Positions 41,821 to 50,084 of a stretch of DNA of 64,000 nucleotides are shown in pieces. The translations under genes and the position numbers were made by a program. Below the pieces are notes generated by a model. The model was not told the origin of the DNA and did not search any database. It saw only the letters and a list, made by a program, of their open reading frames with translations. Origin of the DNA: Pseudomonas sp. GD03858. Lineage in GTDB: Bacteria; Pseudomonadota; Gammaproteobacteria; Pseudomonadales; Pseudomonadaceae. Location of the stretch: contig NZ_JAOCDM010000017.1 of the NCBI RefSeq assembly GCF_029840925.1, positions 1-64,000 of the forward strand, given 5' to 3'. Numbering within the stretch: the stretch's first letter is position 1; each line of letters starts with the position of its first letter.

Positions 41821-42545
41821 ATGGTCGCATCCTGCTGCTCGGCGGCGTCACCGAAGCCCTGGCCATCGCTCGCCAGCTGGGTCCGCAACATGTCTACAGC
41901 CTCGCCGGTATCGGCCGCATTCCCCAGGACCTGGCCTGCCAGGTGCGGGTCGGCGGCTATGGCGGCGCCGAAGGCCTGGCCGAGTACCTGCGCGAAGCAG
42001 GCATCGACCTGCTGATCGACGCCACCCATCCCTATGCCGCGCAGATCAGCCGCAACGCCGCCCTCGCCGCACGCAGCGCCGGCATTCCCTGCTGGGCCCT
42101 GCGCCGCCCGGCGTGGCAGGCGCAGCCCGGCGATGACTGGCGCGAAGTCGAGGACTGGGCCGGGCTGATCGAGGCGCTGGCCCCGTTCCAACGTCCCTTG
42201 TTCACCCTTGGTCGCGAACCCCTGCAACATCTGGACGAAATCCCACCACACCAGTTCTGGACCCTGCGCGCCCTCGAGGCGTGCCCCGGTAATGAACGCT
42301 GCGAGGTGATCGGTGCTCGCGGGCCCTTCCTCATCGACGATGAACGTGCCCTGTTCGAACGTCGGCAGATCGACGTGCTGGTGAGCAAGAACAGCGGCAG
42401 CACGGCTACCGAGCCAAAGCTGGAGGTTGCACGGGCGCGCAGGGTGCCGGTGCTGGTACTCAAGCGGCCAGTACTGCCGGAAGTGGATCGGGAACTCCAG
42501 GATGCGAGGCGGCTGCTGGAGGCGCTCCACCTGCCCAAGGCCTGA
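41817..42545 (+). CDS. cobK: Precorrin-6A reductase
   Basis: NADPH-dependent reduction of precorrin-6A (or its cobalt form) to precorrin-6B. It is 242 residues. The N-terminal Rossmann-like start [17 protein letters not shown], the [14 protein letters not shown] motif and the C-terminal [19 protein letters not shown] segment are typical of CobK/CbiJ. ATG 41817 overlaps the cbiD stop. Last gene of its operon. Confidence 0.95.
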   Translation: MNGRILLLGGVTEALAIARQLGPQHVYSLAGIGRIPQDLACQVRVGGYGGAEGLAEYLREAGIDLLIDATHPYAAQISRNAALAARSAGIPCWALRRPAWQAQPGDDWREVEDWAGLIEALAPFQRPLFTLGREPLQHLDEIPPHQFWTLRALEACPGNERCEVIGARGPFLIDDERALFERRQIDVLVSKNSGSTATEPKLEVARARRVPVLVLKRPVLPEVDRELQDARRLLEALHLPKA

Positions 42546-42565
42546 TCGGCATCATATATATCCCA

Positions 42566-42593
42566 TTGACATATCCATCTCCGGAATTAAACT
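42566..42593 (+). promoter_or_regulatory. Putative vapBC promoter
   Basis: TTGACA (42566-42571) and TAAACT (42588-42593) are separated by 16 bases. The sequence CTCCGG occurs twice (42579-42584 and 42592-42597), bracketing the -10, and could be the autoregulatory binding site of the VapBC complex. This region is AT-richer than its surroundings. Confidence 0.5.
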
Positions 42594-42628
42594 CCGGTCA
42601 TACATTTGCGCTTTCAAGGAGGCCCATC

Positions 42629-42859
42629 ATGGAGCAAGGTGCAGTCTTCAAAAGTAACCGCAGCCAGGCTATCCGCATGCCAAAAGCCCTCGCCCTTCCA
42701 GAAGACGTCACCCGCGTGGACATCGTTGCGGTGGGCCGTTCCCGTATCATCTCGCCTGCCGGCGAAAGCTGGGACAGCTGGTTCGAGGGTGACAATGTGA
42801 GTGCGGACTTCATGGCAAGCAGGGAACAGCCAGCCGACCAGGAGCGCGAAGGATTCTGA
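42629..42859 (+). CDS. vapB: VapB-type antitoxin (AbrB/SpoVT fold)
   Basis: A 76-residue antitoxin of the VagC/VapB group: the N-terminus (GAVFKSNRSQAIRMPKAL) is the swapped-hairpin AbrB DNA-binding fold, and the C-terminus should bind VapC. It normally neutralises the toxin and represses its own operon. AAGGAGG six bases upstream is a very strong ribosome-binding site and fixes the start at 42629. The stop overlaps the vapC start (TGATG). Confidence 0.92.
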   Translation: MEQGAVFKSNRSQAIRMPKALALPEDVTRVDIVAVGRSRIISPAGESWDSWFEGDNVSADFMASREQPADQEREGF

Positions 42860-43269
42860 TGCTCAGGTACATGCTCGATACCAACATCTGCATTTTCACC
42901 ATCAAGAACAAGCCACAGGTAGTGCGCGAGGCATTCAATCGCCATCACGGCCAGCTGGCCATCAGCACGGTAACCCTGATGGAGTTGATCTACGGTGCGG
43001 AAAAATCCGCCGCGCCGGAACGCAACCTGGCCATTGTCGAGGGGTTCGCCGCACGGCTCGATGTGCTTGACTACGACATTCAGGGCGCCGCTCACACCGC
43101 ACAGCTACGTGCGGAGCTGGCCAAGGCCGGCACGCCCATCGGCCCCTACGACAGAATGATTGCCGGCCACGCCCGCGCTCGCGGCCTCACACTGGTGACC
43201 AACAACCTGCGCGAGTTCCAGCGTGTGCCGGGGCTGCGTGTGGAAGACTGGGTAACATACCCACGCTGA
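42859..43269 (+). CDS. vapC: VapC-type PIN-domain ribonuclease toxin
   Basis: A 136-residue PIN-domain endoribonuclease; relatives cut initiator tRNA or other RNAs and halt growth. The acidic metal-binding set is complete: Asp7 (MLDTN), Glu42 (MELIYG), Asp98 (PYDRMIAGHA) and the TNNLREF motif with Asn116 and Glu119, so it should be active. It is coupled to vapB. The pair interrupts the spacing between cobK and nfeD and looks like an accessory insertion. Confidence 0.94.
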   Translation: MLRYMLDTNICIFTIKNKPQVVREAFNRHHGQLAISTVTLMELIYGAEKSAAPERNLAIVEGFAARLDVLDYDIQGAAHTAQLRAELAKAGTPIGPYDRMIAGHARARGLTLVTNNLREFQRVPGLRVEDWVTYPR

Positions 43270-43341
43270 CGGTCACGAGATGGCCCTGTGCCTTGATCCT
43301 GCCGTAGAATCACCTCTCCCCTTCTGGAAGGCTCCACCCAT

Positions 43342-43779
43342 ATGGAAATGCAATGGTGGATCTGGCTCGTCTTCGGCGTGGCCCTGATCCTGCTGGAACT
43401 GGTGCTCCCCACCTTCTTCATCCTCTGGTTCGGCGTCGGTGCCGTGCTGGTGTCGCTCGTCTCGCTGCTCGCCCCCAGCCTGCAACTCGATATGCAGGGC
43501 CTGCTGTGGGTGGTGTTCTCATCGATCACCACCGTGCTCTGGTTCAAGGTGTTCCGCCGCAAGAAGCCGGACGTGCGCTGGACCGCCGACAGCGTGATCG
43601 GCGAGGTCGGCCTGCTGACCACCAATGTCTCGCAGTTCCAGAAAGGCCGGGTGCGCTTTCAGAAGCCCATCCTCGGCAACGAGGAATGGACCTGCGTCGC
43701 CGACAACGACATCCCCGCCGGCGAGCGCGTGCGCCTGGCCGCCATCGAAGGCAACACCGCCCGGGTCACCCGGGCCTGA
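43342..43779 (+). CDS. NfeD family membrane protein
   Basis: A 145-residue short NfeD protein: several N-terminal membrane helices (WIWLVFGVALILLELVLP onward) and a C-terminal OB-fold domain. NfeD proteins partner with SPFH/stomatin proteins in membrane microdomains. The next gene, 26 bases away, is such a partner. GGAAGG lies upstream of the start. Confidence 0.9.
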   Translation: MEMQWWIWLVFGVALILLELVLPTFFILWFGVGAVLVSLVSLLAPSLQLDMQGLLWVVFSSITTVLWFKVFRRKKPDVRWTADSVIGEVGLLTTNVSQFQKGRVRFQKPILGNEEWTCVADNDIPAGERVRLAAIEGNTARVTRA

Positions 43780-43805
43780 ATCCGCACTAAAAGGAAGTTC
43801 GCAGC

Positions 43806-44660
43806 ATGACCAGCCTCATCGTCGTCGGCACCCTCGCCGCATTCGTTCTTATCACCGTGTTCAAGGGGGTGCGCATCGTGCCCCAGGGCGAGGAGTGGAT
43901 CGTCGAGCGCCTGGGCCGCTACCACAGCACCCTCAAGCCGGGCCTGAACATCGTCATCCCGTACATGGACGTGGTCGCCTACCGCCTGCCGACCAAGGAC
44001 ATCATCCTCGACGTGCAGCAGCAGGAGATCATCACCAAGGACAACGCGGTGATCGTCGCCAACGCCCTGTGCTTCGCCAAGGTGGTCGACCCGCAGAAGG
44101 CCTCGTATGGCGTGCAGAACTTCTCGTTCGCCGTCACCAGCCTGACCATGACCTCGCTGCGCGCCATCGTCGGTGCCATGGACCTGGACGAAGCGCTGTC
44201 CAGCCGCGAGCAGATCAAAGCACGCTTGCGCGAGGCGATGTCCGAGCAGACCGAAGACTGGGGCGTGACCGTGCGCTCGGTGGAGATCCAGGACATCAAG
44301 CCATCGCCGAGCATGCAGACCGCCATGGAGCGCCAGGCCGCTGCCGAGCGTGAGCGTAAGGCCGACGTGACCCGTGCCGAAGGCAACAAGCAGGCGGCGA
44401 TTCTCGAAGCCGAGGCGCGCCTGCAGGCGGCCAAGCTGGATGCCGAGGCCCAGGTCAACCTGGCCGAGGCGTCGGCGCGGGCGATCACCCTGGTCAAGGA
44501 AGCGGTGGGCAGCGAGACCGTGCCGGCCATGTACCTGCTGGGTGAGCGTTACATTGGGGCGATGGAGAACCTGGCGGGTAGCGACAATGCGAAAGTCGTG
44601 GTGCTGCCGGCTGATCTGCAGGAAACCGTGCGTGGACTGCTGGGGCGTGGCAAGGTCTGA
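43806..44660 (+). CDS. SPFH/stomatin-like protein (QmcA family)
   Basis: A 284-residue membrane-anchored protein: an N-terminal hydrophobic anchor (about 2-20), the SPFH/Band 7 domain (VPQGEEWIVERLGRYHSTLK), and a charged Ala/Glu-rich coiled coil (about 175-225). Such proteins form oligomeric rings that organise lipid domains and membrane proteases. AAGGAAG precedes the ATG. It forms an operon with the NfeD gene. Confidence 0.93.
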   Translation: MTSLIVVGTLAAFVLITVFKGVRIVPQGEEWIVERLGRYHSTLKPGLNIVIPYMDVVAYRLPTKDIILDVQQQEIITKDNAVIVANALCFAKVVDPQKASYGVQNFSFAVTSLTMTSLRAIVGAMDLDEALSSREQIKARLREAMSEQTEDWGVTVRSVEIQDIKPSPSMQTAMERQAAAERERKADVTRAEGNKQAAILEAEARLQAAKLDAEAQVNLAEASARAITLVKEAVGSETVPAMYLLGERYIGAMENLAGSDNAKVVVLPADLQETVRGLLGRGKV

Positions 44661-44667
44661 TAACGCC

Positions 44668-44785
44668 GGGGGCGCTTTGCGCCCCTTTCCGACCGGTCCG
44701 ACGCCTCGGCAAGGCCGCTCCTACAGGCGATCGCATCCCCCTGTAGGAGCGGCCTTGTGTCGCGATGGGCTGCGCAGCAGCCCCC
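44668..44785. repeat. REP pair, hybrid
   Basis: The left arm has the variant core TTCCGACCGGTCCGACGCC with an outer GGGGCGC hairpin; the right arm is ordinary family A with an outer GGGCTGC/GCAGCCC hairpin. It separates the stomatin gene from the copper cluster. Confidence 0.88.
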
Positions 44786-44869
44786 AGGTGCGGCACTTCA
44801 CCGCACCCTGGCATTTTTACCTATACTCCGCCGTACAATAGCCATCACGATTCCTGACCGGATCTCTCC

Positions 44870-45259
44870 ATGCCCCCACGTCGGCACATTGCCTGGATAG
44901 CCTGCTTCGCAGTGCTGTTCAACCTGCTGGCCATGCCGCTGTCCTCCGCCGCGCCGAAAGGCCCGGCCGAGCAGCTGCTGTGGGGGGCTTTCTGTTCCAG
45001 CATGGCCGGCAAGGCCAAGGTCGATGTCCAGGCCCTGGCCAAGATCGACCTAGGGACGCAAAGCGACGACAGCGCCAGCATGATGAACTGCTGGTGCTGC
45101 CTGGGCGCCGCGCCCTTGCTGGCCCTGCCAGGCTACCCGCCGCAGTTGCACAATCCGCCCGTGCTGCCTGCGGGGCACTCTGCGCAACTCGCCGACTACC
45201 AACCTACGCCGCGCCAGCTATGGCCCGCGCTCAACCCCCGTGCCTCTCCGCTGACCTGA
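44870..45259 (+). CDS. DUF2946 family small secreted/membrane protein (copper cluster)
   Basis: A 129-residue protein of the DUF2946 family, commonly found with copper genes. The N-terminus (residues 8-29) is a signal or anchor. A conserved CWCCLGAAPLL segment could bind metal. It heads the cluster of PCuAC chaperone, second DUF2946, OprC and PepSY genes. A TACAAT at 44834-44839 could be a -10 element but no good -35 was found. Function beyond a link to copper is unknown. Confidence 0.8.
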   Translation: MPPRRHIAWIACFAVLFNLLAMPLSSAAPKGPAEQLLWGAFCSSMAGKAKVDVQALAKIDLGTQSDDSASMMNCWCCLGAAPLLALPGYPPQLHNPPVLPAGHSAQLADYQPTPRQLWPALNPRASPLT

Positions 45260-45306
45260 GTTCACTACGCTGTCTGCCTGAACCTCAACAGATCGGAGAC
45301 TCACCC

Positions 45307-45789
45307 ATGCTCAAGCAAGCCCTCGTCCTGGCCGCCCTGCTGCTGCCCGGCGCCTATGCCAACGCCCACGAATACAGCAAAGGCGACCTGCACATCGCCC
45401 ACCCCTGGTCGCTGGAGCTGCCGCCGAACGCGCCCAACGTCGCGGCCTATTTCGTCGTGCACAACAACGGCAAGACCGACGACCGCCTGCTCTCGGCGGA
45501 CACGCCGATCAGCGCCGACGCCCAGTTGCACGAGCATGCGATGAGCTCAACCGGCGCCATGAAGATGCAGCAGGTGCAAAGCGTGGTGGTACCCGCCGGC
45601 AAGGACCTGACCTTCGCCCCCAGCGCCTACCACGTGATGATCATGCAACCCAAGGACCGCAGCCTGCTGACCGACGGCAAGCGCTTCCCGCTGACCCTGC
45701 ACTTCGAGAAGGCCGGTGACATCACCGTCGAAGTCGCCGTGCAGAAGCAGCCACCGGCCGAGCAGGCCGCGCACGAGCACGCGCACTGA
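45307..45789 (+). CDS. Periplasmic copper chaperone PCu(A)C
   Basis: A 160-residue secreted protein of the PCuAC family, which binds Cu(I) and delivers it to cuproenzymes such as cytochrome oxidase. Signal peptide at 1-21 (ending AYANA). The copper-site residues typical of the family are visible as LHEHAM, MKMQQV and HVMIM (H-x-M type). The C-terminus is His-rich (HEHAH). It stands between the two DUF2946 genes. Confidence 0.92.
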   Translation: MLKQALVLAALLLPGAYANAHEYSKGDLHIAHPWSLELPPNAPNVAAYFVVHNNGKTDDRLLSADTPISADAQLHEHAMSSTGAMKMQQVQSVVVPAGKDLTFAPSAYHVMIMQPKDRSLLTDGKRFPLTLHFEKAGDITVEVAVQKQPPAEQAAHEHAH

Positions 45790-45814
45790 CCTGATCGACT
45801 GACTGGCGCTCACC

Positions 45815-46246
45815 ATGAGCCTGCCGCGCTACAGCTCCGTCCGCACTACCCGCCCTGATCGCAGGCGCGTCGGTGGCGGCTGGCTGAGCCTGTTCGCCAT
45901 GTGGATGATCTTCATCGGCCCGCTGGTTTCCCAGTCGATGCCGATGGAGCACCACGCCGGCATGTCCATGCCCATGGACATGTCGATGAGCATGCCCATG
46001 GCGCACGGTCACGACGAGCACCACGGCCACGGCAACGACGGCCAACTGCATGTGATGTGGGAGAAGTGCGGCTACTGCAGCCTGCTGTTCAACTGCCCCG
46101 CCCTGCCCCAGACCCTCAGCCCGCTCAGCGCGGATAGCATCACCCCACCCAGCCACCTCACCGTCGCCACGCGCCAGGGCCATGCCCGGCAGGCTGTATT
46201 CCCCGGCGCCCGCAGCCGCGCGCCGCCCCGTTCGATCGTCGCCTGA
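45815..46246 (+). CDS. DUF2946 protein with Met/His-rich loop
   Basis: A 143-residue DUF2946 family member. After a membrane segment at about 23-41 comes a striking Met/His-rich stretch (about 42-76; MEHHAGMSMPMDMSMSMPMA and then HGHDEHHGHG), a typical copper-binding composition. The DUF2946 CGYCSLLF motif follows. It probably binds copper in the periplasm beside PCuAC and OprC; no experimental role is known to me. Confidence 0.83.
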   Translation: MSLPRYSSVRTTRPDRRRVGGGWLSLFAMWMIFIGPLVSQSMPMEHHAGMSMPMDMSMSMPMAHGHDEHHGHGNDGQLHVMWEKCGYCSLLFNCPALPQTLSPLSADSITPPSHLTVATRQGHARQAVFPGARSRAPPRSIVA

Positions 46247-46315
46247 ACACCACACGCTAAACGCCCGAAGCCAGGAGGCTTCGCGCTGACTCATGACTGA
46301 TCGACTGGAATCATT

Positions 46316-48382
46316 ATGTCCGGCTGCACCCCTGTTTTTGCCCTTTCCCTGCGCGGCACCGTCGCCGTGCTCTGCGGCTCGCTGCTCGCGCCACTGGCCC
46401 TTGCCGCCGAAACCGGCCATGAAGGCCATGTGCACGACCCGGCCGAGCTGAGCCCGACGGTGATCACCGCCATCGCCCCCAGCTCGCCGCTGACCGTGGT
46501 CACCAACCCCAAGGACCCGCGCCAGCCCGTACCGGCCAGCGACGGCGGCGACTACCTCAAGACCATTCCCGGCTTCTCGGTGATCCGTGCCGGCGGCACC
46601 AATGGCGACCCGGTGCTGCGCGGCATGTTCGGCTCGCGCCTGAACATCCTCACCAATGGCGGCATGATGCTCGGTGCCTGCCCTGGCCGCATGGACGCCC
46701 CGACCTCGTATATCTCGCCGGAGACCTACGACCGCCTCACGGTGATCAAAGGCCCGCAGAGCGTGATCTGGGGCCCGGGCGGCTCCGCTGGCACCATCCT
46801 GTTCGAGCGTGAACCGGAGAAGTTCGGCGAGCTGGGCAGCCGGGTCAACGGCAGCGTGCTGGCCGGCTCCAACGGCCGCTTCGACAAGGTGCTCGACGCC
46901 GCGGCCGGCAACCAGCTCGGCTACGTGCGCTTCATCGGCAACCAGTCGCACTCGGACGACTTCGAGGACGGCAACGGCGACACCGTGCCTTCGCGCTGGG
47001 ACAAGTGGAACGGCGACGTCAGCCTCGGCTGGACCCCGGACGCCGACACCCTGCTGGAACTGACCGCCGGCAAGGGCGATGGCGAAGCCCGCTCCGCCGG
47101 GCGCGGCATGGACGGCTCGCAGTTCAAGCGCGAAAGCCTGGGGCTGCGTTTCGAGAAGTCCAACCTCGGCGAGGTGCTCGACAAGGTCGAGGCGCAGGTC
47201 TACTACAACTACGCCGACCATGTAATGGACAACTATACCCTGCGCACACCGTCGGGCACCGGCATGATGGGCATGCCCATGGTCAGCAACGTCGACCGCC
47301 GCACCATGGGCGCGCGGATCAAGGCCACCTGGCGCTGGGCCGACGTGCAGTTGATCAGCGGTATCGACGCGCAGACCAACGAGCATCGCCAGCGCGGCGG
47401 CATGGGCGTCAACGCACACAAGGGCCAGCCTTGGACCAAGGACGCCGACTTCCACAACTACGGCGCCTTCGGCGAGCTCACCTGGTATGCGACCGGCGAG
47501 GACCGCCTGGTCACCGGCGCTCGCCTGGACCGTGCCTCGGCCCGCGACTTCCGCAAGGGCAGCGCCACTGAGGGCGATACCCGCGCCGACACCCTGCCCA
47601 GCGGCTTCGTGCGCTACGAGCACGACCTGGCGGCGATCCCGGCCACCACCTACATCGGCCTGGGCCACACCCAGCGCTTCCCCGACTACTGGGAGCTGTT
47701 CTCGCCCAAGCGCGCCCCGGCCGGCTCGGTCAACGCCTTCGACGGCATCAAGCCAGAGAAGACCACCCAGCTCGACTTCGGCATCCAGTACCGCGACGAA
47801 CGCCTGGAAGCCTGGGCCTCGGGTTACGTCGGTCAGGTCCGCGACTACATCCTGTTCGACTACCAGCGCAACATGATGGGTTCGCTCACCTCCCAGGCGC
47901 AGAACATCGATGCGCGCATCATGGGCGGCGAACTGGGCGCGGCCTACAAACTGACCGAAAACTGGAAGGCCGACGCCACCCTGGCCTACGCCTGGGGCAA
48001 GAACAGCAGCGACGGCAAGGCCCTGCCACAGATGCCACCGCTGGAAAGCCGCCTGGGTCTGACCTACAGCCACGACACCTGGAGCGTCGGCGCCCTGTGG
48101 CGCCTGGTGGCCGAGCAGAACCGCATCGCCCAGAACCAAGGCAATGTGGTCGGCAAGGACTATGACACCAGCTCAGGCTTCGGCGTGTTCTCGCTCAACG
48201 GCGCCTACAAGGTCAACAACAACCTCAAGCTCAGCGCGGGCGTCGACAACCTGTTCGACAAGGCCTACGCCGAGCACCTGAACCTGGCCGGGAACGCCGG
48301 GTTCGGCTACCCGGCCAACGCCACGGACCCGGTGAACGAGCCAGGCAGGACCTTCTGGACCAAGGTCGACTTCAGCTTCTGA
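46316..48382 (+). CDS. oprC: TonB-dependent copper receptor OprC
   Basis: Outer-membrane 22-strand barrel that imports copper. It is 688 residues with signal peptide, plug domain (about 65-185) and C-terminal aromatic residue (KVDFSF). The unusual CxxxM-HxM copper site known from P. aeruginosa OprC (Cys143, Met147, His323, Met325) is present here as Cys122, Met126 (CPGRM) and His302, Met304 (HVM). The 180-residue spacing is exactly conserved, so copper binding is very likely. Expression is normally repressed by copper in P. aeruginosa. Confidence 0.96.
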   Translation: MSGCTPVFALSLRGTVAVLCGSLLAPLALAAETGHEGHVHDPAELSPTVITAIAPSSPLTVVTNPKDPRQPVPASDGGDYLKTIPGFSVIRAGGTNGDPVLRGMFGSRLNILTNGGMMLGACPGRMDAPTSYISPETYDRLTVIKGPQSVIWGPGGSAGTILFEREPEKFGELGSRVNGSVLAGSNGRFDKVLDAAAGNQLGYVRFIGNQSHSDDFEDGNGDTVPSRWDKWNGDVSLGWTPDADTLLELTAGKGDGEARSAGRGMDGSQFKRESLGLRFEKSNLGEVLDKVEAQVYYNYADHVMDNYTLRTPSGTGMMGMPMVSNVDRRTMGARIKATWRWADVQLISGIDAQTNEHRQRGGMGVNAHKGQPWTKDADFHNYGAFGELTWYATGEDRLVTGARLDRASARDFRKGSATEGDTRADTLPSGFVRYEHDLAAIPATTYIGLGHTQRFPDYWELFSPKRAPAGSVNAFDGIKPEKTTQLDFGIQYRDERLEAWASGYVGQVRDYILFDYQRNMMGSLTSQAQNIDARIMGGELGAAYKLTENWKADATLAYAWGKNSSDGKALPQMPPLESRLGLTYSHDTWSVGALWRLVAEQNRIAQNQGNVVGKDYDTSSGFGVFSLNGAYKVNNNLKLSAGVDNLFDKAYAEHLNLAGNAGFGYPANATDPVNEPGRTFWTKVDFSF

Positions 48383-48440
48383 CAACAACAAACGGGCGCG
48401 GGGCCTGACCGCGCCCACTTAAGGTCTACGGGAGGCTCAT

Positions 48441-49805
48441 ATGAGCAAACCAAACGTTTCCTTCTACAACCTTGCGTGGCGCTGGCATTTCTATGCCGGG
48501 CTGTTCGTGGCGCCGTTCATGATCCTGCTGGCGATCACCGGGATCATCTACCTGTTCAAGCCGCAGCTCGATCCGTTGATGTATCGCGAGCTGATGGTGG
48601 TCGAGGCCGGCCATCACCGACAGGACGCCGATACGCTGCTGGCCAACGTGCGCCAGGCTTATCCACAGGGTCAGGTGGGGCAGTACCTGCCACCGGTAGG
48701 CGCCGAGCGCAGCGCGCAGTTCGTGGTGCACGATGGCGGTCGCGAGCTGAACGTCTTCGTCGATCCGTACAGCGGCAAGGTACTGGGCGAACAGGACGGC
48801 AAGCAGAACCTGCAGGCCATCGCCCGCGCCCTGCATGGCGAACTGATGGTCGGCACGGTCGGCGACCGGCTGGTGGAACTGGCGGCCGGCTGGGGCATCG
48901 TCCTGGTCGTGTCCGGCCTCTATTTATGGTGGCCACGCGGGCGCAGCAGCGCCGGGGTGCTGTGGCCACGCCTGAGCGCACGCGGCCGTGTGCTGTGGCG
49001 CGACCTGCATGCCGTCACCGGCTTCTGGGGTTCGGCATTGCTGCTGTTGATGCTGATCAGCGGCATGACCTGGACCGGGCTGTGGGGCAAGCAGTATGCC
49101 GACCTGTGGAACCGCTTTCCGGCGGCCATGTGGAATGACGTGCCCAAGTCCGATAAAGAAGCCCGCGACCTCAACAGCGCCCATCGCCAGACCGTGCCGT
49201 GGGCCATGGAGAACACCCCGATGCCGGTGTCCGGTGCCCATGCCGAGCATGCCGGGCATCACATGATGGATCACGCCCCCGCCGCGCCGCAGGTCAGCCT
49301 GCAGCAGGTCGAGAACATCGCCGATCTGCGCGAGGTCGAGCCGGGCTACAGCATCACCCTGCCGACCAGTGCCGACGGCGTGTTCACCATCGCGGTATTC
49401 GCCGACGATCCGCGCAACGACGCCACCCTGCATGTGGACCAGTACACCGCAAAGGTGCTGGCCGATGTGCGCTGGCAGGACTACAGCCCGGTGGCGCGTG
49501 CCACGGAGCTGGGGGTGATGCTACATGAGGGCAAGATGTTCGGGCCGTTAAACCAGATCGTCATCCTGCTGGTGTGCCTGATGATCCTGCTGGGCTCGGT
49601 GAGCGGGCTGGTGATGTGGTGGAAGCGCAAGCCGGCCGGTGGGCTGGGGGTGCCGCCGCTGCGTCATGACCTGCCGCGCTGGAAGATGGCGGTGGGGGTG
49701 ATGGTGGTGCTGGGCGTCGCCTTCCCGCTGGTGGGGGTTTCGATGGTGGTGATGTGGGTGGTGGATAGCCTGGTGGTGAGACGCCGGGCCATGGTCCAGA
49801 TTTGA
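48441..49805 (+). CDS. PepSY-associated membrane protein (metal-reductase-like)
   Basis: A 454-residue inner-membrane protein of the PepSY_TM family (four main membrane segments, with PepSY domains facing the periplasm). Members often sit beside TonB receptors and are thought to reduce metals or metal complexes. A loop with many histidines occurs at about 267-279 (HAEHAGHHMMDH), consistent with copper handling. GGAGG precedes the ATG. It follows oprC by 58 bases and is probably co-transcribed with it. Confidence 0.9.
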   Translation: MSKPNVSFYNLAWRWHFYAGLFVAPFMILLAITGIIYLFKPQLDPLMYRELMVVEAGHHRQDADTLLANVRQAYPQGQVGQYLPPVGAERSAQFVVHDGGRELNVFVDPYSGKVLGEQDGKQNLQAIARALHGELMVGTVGDRLVELAAGWGIVLVVSGLYLWWPRGRSSAGVLWPRLSARGRVLWRDLHAVTGFWGSALLLLMLISGMTWTGLWGKQYADLWNRFPAAMWNDVPKSDKEARDLNSAHRQTVPWAMENTPMPVSGAHAEHAGHHMMDHAPAAPQVSLQQVENIADLREVEPGYSITLPTSADGVFTIAVFADDPRNDATLHVDQYTAKVLADVRWQDYSPVARATELGVMLHEGKMFGPLNQIVILLVCLMILLGSVSGLVMWWKRKPAGGLGVPPLRHDLPRWKMAVGVMVVLGVAFPLVGVSMVVMWVVDSLVVRRRAMVQI

Positions 49806-49812
49806 GATTGCC

Positions 49813-49929
49813 GGGGGCGCGTTGCGCCCCTTTCCGACCGGCCCGACGCCTCGGCAAGGCCGCTCCTACAGGGGACGCGGTCGCCTGTAGGAGCGGCCTT
49901 GTGTCGCGAAAGGGCTGCGCAGCAGCCCC
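49813..49929. repeat. REP pair, hybrid
   Basis: The left arm has the variant core and an outer GGGGCGC hairpin; the right arm is family A with an outer GGGCTGC/GCAGCCC hairpin. It fills much of the 279-base gap before cycA; the rest of the gap shows nothing recognised. Confidence 0.88.
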
Positions 49930-50084
49930 AGGATGTGTGATCCATCCATTGACCGCGATCATGTCCCCGACCGCGCTGCACCGCCAAGATCGTGCCGATC
50001 TGCCGCACCCGCGATCGGAACGCGACGTGATAGCCTACTCGGCTTTCGCTCACAAAAAGACTGACCCTCAATGGAATGCAGCCT

